Below, in pieces: positions 32,891-42,300 of a stretch of DNA of 64,000 nt. A program made the position numbers and the translations under genes. The notes under the pieces were generated by a model that was given only the letters and a program-made list of their open reading frames with translations, did no database searches and was not told where the DNA came from. The stretch covers positions 682,001 through 746,000 of the forward strand of contig NZ_LN879456.1 in NCBI RefSeq assembly GCF_001403615.1. Direction: 5' to 3'. The stretch comes from Desnuesiella massiliensis. Lineage in GTDB: Bacteria; Bacillota; Clostridia; Clostridiales; Clostridiaceae. The first letter of the stretch is position 1. Each line of letters opens with the position of its first letter.

Positions 32891-32905
32891 TGGCACACAA
32901 ATTGC
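32891..32905 (+). promoter_or_regulatory. Sigma-54 (-24/-12) promoter of the purine operon
   Basis: TGGCAC-N5-TTGC is a perfect RpoN consensus with GG at 32892-32893 and GC at 32904-32905, ten bases apart. Transcription should start near 32917. The first gene starts at GTG 32946 behind AAGGGAGGA. Confidence 0.92.
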
Positions 32906-32945
32906 GTTATATATTTATGAAAAAATAATTAAGGGAGGAACTATA

Positions 32946-34160
32946 GTGATTAAAGATATCAAATGGCAAGAAAATATTGTAAAAGTCGATAAAAATGCAG
33001 ATCTAAATTTCTTAAATTCAGAGGAAATAAATAAAGCAAGAAAATTTCATGAAAGTTTTCCTCAATATACTAAAACACCATTAGTTAGCCTTGAAAATCT
33101 ATCTACAGAGCTTGGCTTAGGTGGAATTTATATTAAGGATGAATCCTATAGATTTGGGTTAAATGCCTTTAAGGTTCTTGGTGGTTCCTATGCTATGGCT
33201 AAATATCTTGCGAGCAAACTAAATAAGGATATTTCAGAACTTAGCTATGAAAAGCTTACTTCTGATGAAATTAGAAAGGAGCTTGGAGAAATTACCTTTG
33301 TAACAGCTACAGATGGCAACCATGGTAGAGGCGTTGCTTGGACAGCAAATCAATTAAAACAAAAGGCAGTAGTTTATATGCCAAAGGGATCCTCATTAAC
33401 TCGTCTTGAGAATATAAGAAAAGAAGGAGCTATGGCTTCCATTGAAGACATGAATTACGATGAAGCTGTTCGTTTGGCCGCTAAGTATGCAGAGGAGCAT
33501 AATGGAGTAGTAGTTCAAGATACGGCTTGGGGAGGTTATGAGGAAATTCCCACTTGGATAATGCAAGGTTATGGCACCATGGCAGTAGAGGCATTAGAGC
33601 AGTTAAATGAGTATGGTGTTGAAAGGCCAACTCATATATTCGTACAAGCGGGAGTAGGCTCTCTAGCAGGAGCTGTTCAAGGTTACTTTGCCTCAGTATT
33701 TAAGGATAATTGTCCAATAACTTCTATTGTTGAAGCTGAAGAGGCTGAATGCTTATACAGGTCAGCAGTAGCAGGAGACGGTAAACCAAGAATAGTTACA
33801 GGAGATATGCCAACTATTATGGCTGGCTTAGCTTGTGGAGAACCAAATACTATAAGCTGGGAAGTGTTGAAATCTAATAGCAGTATGTTCATATCCTGTC
33901 CTGACTGGGTAGCTGCAAAAGGCATGAGAATCCTTGGAAATCCTATTAAGGGAGATACTACTGTGATTTCAGGAGAATCTGGAGCCGTTGGAGCTGGACT
34001 TATTGCAAGCATTATGAAAGATGATAAATACAAGGAACTAAGAGAAGATTTAAACCTAAATAAAGACTCAAGGGTACTTTTATTTAGTACGGAAGGTGAC
34101 ACAGATCCTGATAAATATAGAGACATTGTTTGGAATGGAGCTTATGCAAGCTGTAAATAA
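32946..34160 (+). CDS. ygeX: Diaminopropionate ammonia-lyase (YgeX)
   Basis: A PLP enzyme that splits 2,3-diaminopropionate into pyruvate and two ammonia, with 2-aminoacrylate as intermediate. The 404 residues contain the PLP lysine K76 in RFGLNAFKVLGGSYA, the ATDGNHGRGVAW segment and the C-terminal phosphate-binding region SGESGAVGAG, all characteristic of the YgeX family. The start is a GTG behind AAGGGAGGA. It is the first gene of the sigma-54 purine operon. In anaerobic purine breakdown it is thought to act on a late ring-opened product. RidA, encoded at the end of the operon, would remove its reactive intermediate. Confidence 0.93.
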   Translation: MIKDIKWQENIVKVDKNADLNFLNSEEINKARKFHESFPQYTKTPLVSLENLSTELGLGGIYIKDESYRFGLNAFKVLGGSYAMAKYLASKLNKDISELSYEKLTSDEIRKELGEITFVTATDGNHGRGVAWTANQLKQKAVVYMPKGSSLTRLENIRKEGAMASIEDMNYDEAVRLAAKYAEEHNGVVVQDTAWGGYEEIPTWIMQGYGTMAVEALEQLNEYGVERPTHIFVQAGVGSLAGAVQGYFASVFKDNCPITSIVEAEEAECLYRSAVAGDGKPRIVTGDMPTIMAGLACGEPNTISWEVLKSNSSMFISCPDWVAAKGMRILGNPIKGDTTVISGESGAVGAGLIASIMKDDKYKELREDLNLNKDSRVLLFSTEGDTDPDKYRDIVWNGAYASCK

Positions 34161-34181
34161 ACTTATAATGGAGGTTTTAAT

Positions 34182-35369
34182 ATGTTAAGTAATGAAAGAA
34201 AAGAAAAGTTGACTAAAACTTGTCAGGAACTTCTTAGAAACCAAAGCTATTCTGGCGAAGAAGCAAAGGTAGTTGAAGCTATTAAAAAGGCTTTTGAAGC
34301 TTTTGGATATGATGATGTTATTATAGATGCTTATGGTAATGTAATAGGGCATATAAAAGGGAATAAACCAGGAAAAGCAATTCTATTTGATGGGCATATA
34401 GATACAGTACCTGTCCCAGATGATTCAAAATGGGTACATGCTCCCTTTGGAGGAGAAATTGCAGATGGGAAAATATATGGCCGAGGAGCATCAGACATGA
34501 AAGGTGCTGTAAGCTCAATGATTGCAGCAGTTGCATATTTTGCTGAAGATACCAAAAGAGATTTCGCTGGAAACTTATATGTAGCAGGAGTAGTACATGA
34601 AGAAATTTTCGAAGGAGTAGCTGCTAGAAAAATCAGTGAAAGAATTAATCCTGATTATGTAGTTATAGGAGAAGCTTCTGAATTAAACCTTAAGAGAGGT
34701 CAAAGAGGCCGTGCTGAAATAGTTGTTGAAACTTATGGAAAGCCTGCTCATTCAGCTAACCCAGAAAAAGGTATAAATGCTGTATATAAAATGTCAAAGC
34801 TTATTGAAAAGATTCAAAACATCGAAGTTACAGAACAACCTGTTCTTGGTAAAGGTATACTTGTACTTACAGATATTAAGTCCTCTCCCTATCCTGGTGC
34901 TTCAGTAGTTCCAGATTACTGCAGAGCAACCTTCGACAGAAGATTATTAGTGGGAGAAACTAAAGAATCTGTTTTAGAGCCAGTACTTAAATTAATCGAA
35001 GAAATTAAAAAAGAAGACCCAGAATTTGATGCAAAGGCTTCTTATGCTATAGGAACAGAAAGATGCTACACAGGAGAAATAATCGAAGGAGAAAGATTCT
35101 TCCCAGGTTGGTTATATGATGAAGAGGACGAATTTGTTCAAGCAGCCTATAAGGGATTAAAGGAAGCTGGAATAACTCCACAGATAACTCAATACTCTTT
35201 CTGTACAAACGGAAGCCACTATGCAGGAGAAAAAGGCATTAAGACTATAGGTTTTGGACCTTCAAAAGAAAACTTAGCTCATACTATAGATGAGTATATT
35301 GAAGTAGAGCAACTTCATAAAGGGGCAGAAGGATATTACGGAATACTTAAGGCAGTATATTGCAAGTAA
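34182..35369 (+). CDS. ygeY: YgeY-family M20 metallohydrolase
   Basis: A 395-residue M20-type zinc hydrolase of the selenium-metabolism-linked YgeY family. Metal ligands are visible as H72 and D74 in FDGHIDTVP, D104 in GRGASDMKGAV, and the glutamate pair in VVHEEIFEG. The dimerisation domain (about 180-290) is present. Related enzymes cut amide or carbamoyl bonds, and this one probably opens a purine-derived intermediate. It follows ygeX by 21 bases with a GGAGG site. Confidence 0.9.
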   Translation: MLSNERKEKLTKTCQELLRNQSYSGEEAKVVEAIKKAFEAFGYDDVIIDAYGNVIGHIKGNKPGKAILFDGHIDTVPVPDDSKWVHAPFGGEIADGKIYGRGASDMKGAVSSMIAAVAYFAEDTKRDFAGNLYVAGVVHEEIFEGVAARKISERINPDYVVIGEASELNLKRGQRGRAEIVVETYGKPAHSANPEKGINAVYKMSKLIEKIQNIEVTEQPVLGKGILVLTDIKSSPYPGASVVPDYCRATFDRRLLVGETKESVLEPVLKLIEEIKKEDPEFDAKASYAIGTERCYTGEIIEGERFFPGWLYDEEDEFVQAAYKGLKEAGITPQITQYSFCTNGSHYAGEKGIKTIGFGPSKENLAHTIDEYIEVEQLHKGAEGYYGILKAVYCK

Positions 35370-35383
35370 TGAAGGTGATATAA

Positions 35384-36967
35384 ATGAAAGTTTTATTAAA
35401 AAATGGAACCATAATAGATGGAACTGGAGAAAAGCCTTTTAAGGCTGATCTCCTCATTGAAGATGATATAATCCTTAAAATTCAAGAGAATATTGAATTA
35501 ATGGATGCAGAAACCATAGACGTAGAGGGCAAAATTGTTTGTCCAGGATTTATTGATACTCATAGTCACTCTGATCTTATGATATTGGTAAATCCTTATA
35601 ACGAAACAAAAATAAGGCAAGGAATTACAACAGAAGTTTTAGGTCAAGACGGCATATCTATGGCTCCACTTCCAAAGGAATATATAAGTCCTTGGAGAAA
35701 AAACCTTGCAGGACTTGATGGAGATACTGATGAAATCGATTGGACCTATGAAACTACAGACAATTATTTGAAAATGATGGAACATAAGGGTATAGGCTTA
35801 AACCAAAGCTATCTTGTGCCTCATGGAAATGTGCGTATGGAAGCAATGGGTCTTGAAGGAAGAGAAGCTACGGATGAAGAAATTCAAAAAATGTGTGAAA
35901 TCACAAGAAGAGAAATGGAAGCAGGAGCCTATGGTCTTTCCACAGGATTGATCTATATTCCTTGTGCTTACTCTGAAACTAAGGAATTAATAGAAATGTG
36001 TAAGGTTGTAGCCGAATTTGATGGACTTTTTGTAGTCCACCAAAGGAGCGAAGCAGATACAATTCTTCAATCCATGGAAGAAGTTATTCAAATCGGAAAG
36101 CTATCAGGAGTAAGAATACACTTTTCACATTTTAAAGTATGTGGAAAGAAGAGTTGGAAATATATAGATGATGTTATAAAACTACTTGAAAAGGCACAAG
36201 CTGAAGGAGTAAAAATTTCCTTTGATCAATATCCTTATGTAGCAGGAAGTACTATGCTTGGAGTAGTTCTTCCGCCTTGGGCGCATGCAGGTGGAACAGA
36301 CAAATTACTTGAGAGACTTAGTGATAATGAAATGAGAGCAAGAATGGTTAAGGATATACAAGAAGGAATTCCAGGATGGGATAACTTTATAGATTTTGCT
36401 GGGTTTGATCAAATATTTGTAACAAGCGTAAAAACAGAAAAAAATGAAAAGTTCATAGGAAAAAGTCTTGAGGAAATAGGAAAATTTCAAGGAAAAAATC
36501 CTTATGATGCCACCTTTAATCTTCTTTTAGAAGAAGAAAATGCTGTGGGAATGGTAGATTTCTATGGTCTTGAAGAGCATGTTATAACTTTCTTAAAGAG
36601 ACCTGAACAAAATGTATGTACTGATGGACTTTTAGGAGGAAAACCTCACCCAAGAGCATACGGCGCTTTCCCAAGAGTACTTGGAAAATACGTTAGAGAA
36701 GAAAAGGCTCTTTCTCTTGAAGAAGCTATATTCAAAATGACTAAAAAACCTGCTGAACTACTAGGATTAAAGAAAAGAGGAACTTTAAAGGCAGGCAACT
36801 TTGCAGATATAGTAGTATTTAATCCTGACACTATTATAGATAAGGGAACTTTTATTGATCCAGTTCAGTATCCAGAAGGTATTGACTATGTAATTATTAA
36901 TGGAAACTTAGTTATAGATAACGGAGAATATAAGAAAATATTAGCTGGAGAGGTTTTAAGAAAATAA
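35384..36967 (+). CDS. N-acyl-D-amino-acid deacylase-like amidohydrolase
   Basis: A 527-residue amidohydrolase of the D-aminoacylase family. It has the HxH metal site (H60 and H62 in GFIDTHSHSD), a middle domain with the YGLSTGLIYIPCAY segment, and a C-terminal DGLLGGKPHPRAYG signature with the catalytic-domain aspartate. It lies in the place where ygeW is found in other clusters. The usual substrate of the family is an N-acyl-D-amino acid, but the context suggests an N-carbamoyl or N-formyl ring-cleavage product; this is inference. A GAAGGTG site precedes the ATG. Confidence 0.85.
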   Translation: MKVLLKNGTIIDGTGEKPFKADLLIEDDIILKIQENIELMDAETIDVEGKIVCPGFIDTHSHSDLMILVNPYNETKIRQGITTEVLGQDGISMAPLPKEYISPWRKNLAGLDGDTDEIDWTYETTDNYLKMMEHKGIGLNQSYLVPHGNVRMEAMGLEGREATDEEIQKMCEITRREMEAGAYGLSTGLIYIPCAYSETKELIEMCKVVAEFDGLFVVHQRSEADTILQSMEEVIQIGKLSGVRIHFSHFKVCGKKSWKYIDDVIKLLEKAQAEGVKISFDQYPYVAGSTMLGVVLPPWAHAGGTDKLLERLSDNEMRARMVKDIQEGIPGWDNFIDFAGFDQIFVTSVKTEKNEKFIGKSLEEIGKFQGKNPYDATFNLLLEEENAVGMVDFYGLEEHVITFLKRPEQNVCTDGLLGGKPHPRAYGAFPRVLGKYVREEKALSLEEAIFKMTKKPAELLGLKKRGTLKAGNFADIVVFNPDTIIDKGTFIDPVQYPEGIDYVIINGNLVIDNGEYKKILAGEVLRK

Positions 36968-37000
36968 TCTCTCCAATCCTAAGAAGGGGTGTGACAATTA

Positions 37001-38329
37001 GTGCTTTTAGTAGGGAATGGAAAAGTTGTTACTCAAAATCCTAATAATCCTTTAATAGAAAATGGATGTGTTGCTATTGATGGAAATATAATCTTAGAAG
37101 TTGGAAGCAGTAAAGAACTTCAAGAAAAATATAAAGCTGCAGAGTTTATAGATGCAGAGGGCAAAATTATAATGCCTGGACTTATAAATACTCATCATCA
37201 TATATACAGTAGTTTTGCTAGAGGAATGGCTCTTGATGGTGAACCAGGCGCAAACTTTATGGGAATCCTTGAAAAGCTTTGGTGGAGAATAGATAAAAAA
37301 CTATCCTTAGAAGATACAAGGTATAGTGCATATTCTACATTTATAGATTGCATAAAGAATGGTGTTACTACAGTGTTCGATCACCATGCAAGCCCTTTTT
37401 CAGCTAAAGATAGTTTATTTACCATAGGCGAAGTAAGCAAGGAATTGGGACTTAGAAGCTGCCTTTGCTACGAAGTTTCTGATAGAGATGGAGAAGAAAT
37501 TCTAAAAGAAGGAATTGAAGAAAATATTAACTTTATAAAATATGCCAATACTAGTGAGCAAGATATGCTTAAAGGAATGTTTGGACTTCATGCCTCTTTT
37601 ACATTGTCAAATGCATCTCTTGAAAAGTGTAGAGAAGCAATGGAAGGAGTTAATGCAGGTTATCATGTGCATACCGCAGAAGGTATTGATGATTTGTATG
37701 ATTCCCTAAATAAATACGGAAAAAGAGTAGCACAAAGACTTTATGATTTTGATATTTTAGGCGAAAAATCCTTAGCAGTTCACTGTATTCATACTAATGG
37801 ATTAGAGATGGACATATTAAAGGACACAAAAACTAATGTAGCCCATAATCCAGAATCTAATATGGGAAATGCTGTTGGCTGTTCACCAGTAATTGAAATG
37901 ATGAAAAGAGGAATTAGAGTAGGATTAGGTACTGATGGCTATACCAGTGATATGTTTGAGTCCATGAAAGTAGCTAATATAATCCACAAACACCATTTAT
38001 GCGACCCAAGAGTTGCCTGGGGTGAAGTACCCAAAATGTTATTTGAAAATAATAGAGACATTGCCAGTGTCTACTTTAGCAAACCTCTTGGAATTTTAGA
38101 ATCAGGTGCTTATGCAGACTTAATTGTAGTAGATTATAATCCTCATACACCAATGACAGCTAGCAATATAAATAGTCACATATTATTTGGTATGACAGGA
38201 AGAAGTGTAGATACTACCATAGTAAATGGTAAGGTACTAATGAAGGATAGACAGCTTGTAGCTCTAGATGAAGAAAGCATATTAGCAAAATCAAGATCTT
38301 TAAGTGAAAAACTCTGGGCAAGAATTTAA
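37001..38329 (+). CDS. ssnA: SsnA-family amidohydrolase
   Basis: A 442-residue metal-dependent amidohydrolase of the SsnA family, known to occur with selenium-dependent hydroxylase genes. The metal-binding histidines H65-H67 are in INTHHHIYSSFARG, with further ligands in HVHTAEG, VHCIHTN and the GLGTDGYTSDM aspartate. Relatives deaminate purines or related rings. The start is GTG 37001 behind AAGGGGTG. It precedes the permease gene by 18 bases. The exact substrate is unknown. Confidence 0.9.
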   Translation: MLLVGNGKVVTQNPNNPLIENGCVAIDGNIILEVGSSKELQEKYKAAEFIDAEGKIIMPGLINTHHHIYSSFARGMALDGEPGANFMGILEKLWWRIDKKLSLEDTRYSAYSTFIDCIKNGVTTVFDHHASPFSAKDSLFTIGEVSKELGLRSCLCYEVSDRDGEEILKEGIEENINFIKYANTSEQDMLKGMFGLHASFTLSNASLEKCREAMEGVNAGYHVHTAEGIDDLYDSLNKYGKRVAQRLYDFDILGEKSLAVHCIHTNGLEMDILKDTKTNVAHNPESNMGNAVGCSPVIEMMKRGIRVGLGTDGYTSDMFESMKVANIIHKHHLCDPRVAWGEVPKMLFENNRDIASVYFSKPLGILESGAYADLIVVDYNPHTPMTASNINSHILFGMTGRSVDTTIVNGKVLMKDRQLVALDEESILAKSRSLSEKLWARI

Positions 38330-38347
38330 TTATAGGGGATGTTTGAT

Positions 38348-39673
38348 ATGTTACAACAAAGAGTTCAAAACACTATAGCGCCTGTAGATGAGAAGTTACC
38401 TTTTTCTAAGGTATGGATATTTTCCATTCAGCATGTATTTGCTATGTGCGCTGGCGCTGTAGCAGTACCTATAGTTGTTGGAGGAGCAACAGGCTTATCT
38501 CCAGCAGAAGTAGTATTTCTTATAAATGCAGGTTTATTTATGGCAGGTATAGCAACTTTAATTCAAAGCTTTGGAGTAGGCAATATACTGGGTGCAAAAA
38601 TACCTGTTATTGAAGGTACAAGCTTTGCGGCAGTGGCAGCTATGACTGCTATTGCTGGTACTTATAAAGGTAATTCCAATATGGCTATGACTACAGTATT
38701 TGGTGCGGTAATAGCAGCCGGTTTATTCTGTGTTGTGATAGCTCCCTTATTTGGAAAGCTCATAAGATTTTTTCCTAAGGTAGTTACCGGTACTGTGGTT
38801 ATGATTATAGGTATATCGCTGTTGCCAACAGGAGTTAAATGGATAACAAACAGCAAGGTAGAAGCTGCAAATCCTAATCAGTTTTATCTAGCTTTAGCGG
38901 TACTAGCTATAACTCTATTGCTATTTAAATATTTAAAGGGCATTTGGAACAGTGCAGCTATACTATTTGCTCTAATAATAGGTACCATATTAGCAGGTAT
39001 ATTAGGCTTGGCAGATTTCAGCGGAGTTGCAAAGGCCTCTTGGTTTACTGTAAACTTACCCTTCCATTTTGGTACTCCTAGGTTTGATTTTTCAGCCATA
39101 ATATCACTTTGCTTAGTTACTCTAGTATTAATGACTGAATCTACAGGTAATATGATGGCAATTCATGAAATGGTAGAGAAACCTGTAGAGGGGAGAAACA
39201 TAACAAAGGGCCTAATGGCAGATGGAGTTTCTACACTGCTTGCAGGAGTTTTTAATACTTTTCCACAAACACCCTTTGCTCAGAATGTAGGCTTAGTTGG
39301 ACTTACCGGCATAAAATCAAGATTTGTAGCTGTATATGCGGGGATTATCCTACTAGTACTAGGATTTATACCTAAATTCGGAGCATTAATGGCATCGATA
39401 CCAAAACCAGTTTTAGGGGGAGTTGGTTTTGCAATGTTTGGAATGGTATTAGTAGGAGGTATAAGAACCTTAAGCAAGGTTGAATTCAATGGCACAAAAA
39501 ATGGTGTAATTGTTGCGGTAAGTATTGGACTCGCTATGATTCCTATAGCAAATCCTGATTTCTATCACAACTTTCCAAATTGGGTACAGACCATTTTTCA
39601 TAGCGGTATAACCACTGGAAGTTTATCCGCGGTGCTGTTAAATATATTCTTTAATGAACTAGGAAAAAAATAA
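38348..39673 (+). CDS. NCS2-family purine/xanthine permease
   Basis: An integral membrane importer of 441 residues with about 12-14 helices and the NCS2 signatures GTSFAAVAAMTAIAG and LMTESTGNMMAIHEM, where the glutamate helps bind the nucleobase. Uric acid, xanthine or a related purine is the likely substrate, judged by the operon. AGGGG at 38333-38337 fits ATG 38348 (ten bases) better than ATG 38339 (one base). It supplies the substrate for the enzymes around it. Confidence 0.9.
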   Translation: MLQQRVQNTIAPVDEKLPFSKVWIFSIQHVFAMCAGAVAVPIVVGGATGLSPAEVVFLINAGLFMAGIATLIQSFGVGNILGAKIPVIEGTSFAAVAAMTAIAGTYKGNSNMAMTTVFGAVIAAGLFCVVIAPLFGKLIRFFPKVVTGTVVMIIGISLLPTGVKWITNSKVEAANPNQFYLALAVLAITLLLFKYLKGIWNSAAILFALIIGTILAGILGLADFSGVAKASWFTVNLPFHFGTPRFDFSAIISLCLVTLVLMTESTGNMMAIHEMVEKPVEGRNITKGLMADGVSTLLAGVFNTFPQTPFAQNVGLVGLTGIKSRFVAVYAGIILLVLGFIPKFGALMASIPKPVLGGVGFAMFGMVLVGGIRTLSKVEFNGTKNGVIVAVSIGLAMIPIANPDFYHNFPNWVQTIFHSGITTGSLSAVLLNIFFNELGKK

Positions 39674-39771
39674 TAAAATTAAGAACATATGACGATTAGT
39701 TAATTTATAGCTATCTATTTGTAAAGAATTTTAAATTAGATAAAACCCAATGATAAAGGAGAGATTTTATA

Positions 39772-40860
39772 ATGGCAAATATAAATGTAAATATATTAGG
39801 AATGAAATTTAATAACCCTATTTTCACAGCTGCTGGTCCAGGAGCTAAGGATGGAGAAATGTGTATAGCTGCTGTAAACGGTGGAGCAGGTGGACTTGTT
39901 ACAAAAACCATATCAGTAGAGGCCGCAGACGTTCCACGTCCTTGTATGGCAAATACTAATAGTGGATTCTTAAATACAGAATTATGGTCAGAGCTTACAA
40001 AAGAGCAATGGATAGAAAAAGAATATAAAAAAGCAAAAGAAGCAGGAGTTCCAATGATTGTTAGCATGGGATATACTTCAGAGCAAATAAGCCAAGTTGC
40101 TCCACTGGTGAAACCTTATGCAGATGCAGTTGAACTTTCGACTCATTATGTTGGTACAGATGTAACTCCAATGATAAATGCATTAAAGGCTGCTAAGGAC
40201 GCTTTAGATTGTCCAGTGTTCTTAAAAATGAGCCCACATACAGATATTCAAAAAATAGCTAAGGCTGCAGAAGATGCAGGCGCAGACGGACTTGTTATGA
40301 TTAACTCCTTTGGACCATGTATGGCTATTGATATTGAAACTGGTCTTCCAATAATGGGAAGTAAAACTGGTTATGGATGGCTTTCAGGTGCTCCAATAAG
40401 GCCACTTGCAATCAGAAATATATTCGATGCTTCACAGGTTGTTAATATTCCAATCATTGGAGTAGGTGGAGTAACTAACGGAAGAGATGCAGCAGAAATG
40501 TTAATGGCTGGGGCTTCAGCAGTACAAGTGTGTACAGAAGCAATATTAAAAGGGCCAAAGGTTTATGGAAAAATAGCTAAGGAGTTAAATGATTTCTTAG
40601 ATAAGAACGGATATAAAGATGTATCAGAAATCGTAGGTCTTGCTCATAAAAAAATAAAAGAAAGAAACTTTAGAACTACTTCAATGCCAGCAGTAGTAAA
40701 TAATGATGTCTGTATAAAATGTGGAGTTTGTAGAACAAGCTGTGTATACGATGCTATTACTATAGATGAAAAACTTGTTATAGATAGTGAAAAGTGTTTT
40801 GGATGCGGACTTTGTGTTACTAGATGTCCAAAGAAAGCTTTAAGTATTTCTTACCGTTAA
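39772..40860 (+). CDS. PreA-like FMN oxidoreductase with two 4Fe-4S clusters
   Basis: A 362-residue flavoprotein with a dihydroorotate dehydrogenase/PreA-type TIM barrel (residues 1-300) and a C-terminal ferredoxin domain with two CxxCxxCxxxC motifs (C314-C324 and C342-C352). The FMN-phosphate motif GVGGVTNGRDAAEMLMAGA is intact. The N-x-SCP active-site loop of pyrimidine and dihydroorotate enzymes reads ELSTHYVG here, so the catalytic cysteine appears absent. No PreT partner is encoded nearby. It probably reduces or oxidises a purine-derived ring with ferredoxin as electron partner; the substrate is inferred. In other clusters YgfK holds this place. Confidence 0.83.
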   Translation: MANINVNILGMKFNNPIFTAAGPGAKDGEMCIAAVNGGAGGLVTKTISVEAADVPRPCMANTNSGFLNTELWSELTKEQWIEKEYKKAKEAGVPMIVSMGYTSEQISQVAPLVKPYADAVELSTHYVGTDVTPMINALKAAKDALDCPVFLKMSPHTDIQKIAKAAEDAGADGLVMINSFGPCMAIDIETGLPIMGSKTGYGWLSGAPIRPLAIRNIFDASQVVNIPIIGVGGVTNGRDAAEMLMAGASAVQVCTEAILKGPKVYGKIAKELNDFLDKNGYKDVSEIVGLAHKKIKERNFRTTSMPAVVNNDVCIKCGVCRTSCVYDAITIDEKLVIDSEKCFGCGLCVTRCPKKALSISYR

Positions 40861-40887
40861 TAATTCGTGCAACGAGGAGGCGTTTAA

Positions 40888-42300
40888 ATGGCTATAGTAC
40901 TTAAGGGTGGAAAAATTATCACTGCTGAAAAAAGCTATGATAGTGACATCCGTATAGAAGGAGAAAAAATTGCCTCAATAGGAAAAAACTTAACTCAGGT
41001 AGGAGATAAGGTAGTAGATGTTACAGGCTGCTACCTCTTACCTGGAGGTATTGATCCTCATACTCATTTAGAGTTAGATACTGGATCCACCATTACAGCA
41101 GACGACTTTAAAAGCGGCACGAAGGCTGCAGTTATGGGTGGTACCACAACTATAATCGATTTTGCAACTCAAAATAAAGGAGAAAGCTTAAAGGAAGCCT
41201 TAAAGAATTGGCATAGAAAAGCTGATAATAAGTGCTATTGCGATTATGGTTTTCATATGGCTATAACTGAATGGAACAAAGGCATATCAGATGAGATGAA
41301 GGACATGGTAGATAACGGTGTATCATCTTTTAAAATGTATATGGCATACAAGAATACTTTACAGGTAGATGATGGAGCTATATATGAGGCATTAAAGAGA
41401 AGCAATGAAATTAATGGATTGCCTGGCTTTCATTGTGAAAATGGTGATGTTATAGATATCTTGATTAAAGAAAATAAAGGAAAAGGAAATACATCTCCTA
41501 AATATCATGCATTGTCAAGACCAGTAGAGATTGAAAGAGAAGCTATAAATAGAGTGGTAGCTCTTGCAGAAATTGCAAAGGCTCCTGTTTATGTAGTTCA
41601 TTTAAGCTCAAAGGTAGGCTTAGAATGTGCTTTAGAAGGTAGAAAAAGAGGAGTAGAAGTGTATTTAGAAACCTGCCCTCAATATCTATTATTAAATGAC
41701 TCTTCCTATGGAGAAGACGGAGATTTTAATGGTGCTAAGTATGTTATGTCACCGCCTCTAAGAAAAATAGAAGATGAAGAAGCAATGTGGAATGGCCTTA
41801 AGAATGGAGAAATAGATACCATAGCTACAGATCACTGCTCTTTTAATTTTAAAGGACAAAAAGAATTAGGCATAGAGGATTTTAGTAAAATTCCAAATGG
41901 AGCTCCAGGGATTGAGCATAGAGTTTCACTGCTTTATACCTATGGAGTTTGTGAAAATAAAATAAGCTTAAATCAGTGGGTAGAACTAACCTCAACTAAT
42001 GCTGCAAAACTTTTTGGAATGTATCCAAGAAAGGGTACCATTGAAATTGGAAGTGATGCAGATATAGTTATTTTTGATCCTAATTATACAGGGGTAATTA
42101 AGGCAGAAGAGCAAATACAAAATGTAGATTATACTCCATATGAAGGTTTTAATCAAAAAGGTAGAATTAAACATGTATATTTAAGAGGAACATCAGTGAT
42201 AGAAGATTCAAAATTGGTTTCTTTAGAGCCAAAGGGAGATTATATTCATAGAAAACCATTTTATAAAAAGGGGAGTGAAGCATGTATACATTTAACTTAA
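40888..42300 (+). CDS. hyuA: Dihydropyrimidinase/hydantoinase-like amidohydrolase (HyuA)
   Basis: A 470-residue cyclic amidohydrolase that opens hydantoin- or dihydropyrimidine-like rings. The binuclear metal site is visible: H58 and H60 in DPHTH, the carboxylated lysine K149 in SSFKMYMAYK, and histidines in the HCENGD and YVVHLSSK segments, plus D in ATDHCSFN. AACGAGGAGG precedes the ATG. Its last 19 bases overlap the xanthine dehydrogenase gene. HyuA is a standard member of the anaerobic purine/urate cluster. Confidence 0.92.
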   Translation: MAIVLKGGKIITAEKSYDSDIRIEGEKIASIGKNLTQVGDKVVDVTGCYLLPGGIDPHTHLELDTGSTITADDFKSGTKAAVMGGTTTIIDFATQNKGESLKEALKNWHRKADNKCYCDYGFHMAITEWNKGISDEMKDMVDNGVSSFKMYMAYKNTLQVDDGAIYEALKRSNEINGLPGFHCENGDVIDILIKENKGKGNTSPKYHALSRPVEIEREAINRVVALAEIAKAPVYVVHLSSKVGLECALEGRKRGVEVYLETCPQYLLLNDSSYGEDGDFNGAKYVMSPPLRKIEDEEAMWNGLKNGEIDTIATDHCSFNFKGQKELGIEDFSKIPNGAPGIEHRVSLLYTYGVCENKISLNQWVELTSTNAAKLFGMYPRKGTIEIGSDADIVIFDPNYTGVIKAEEQIQNVDYTPYEGFNQKGRIKHVYLRGTSVIEDSKLVSLEPKGDYIHRKPFYKKGSEACIHLT

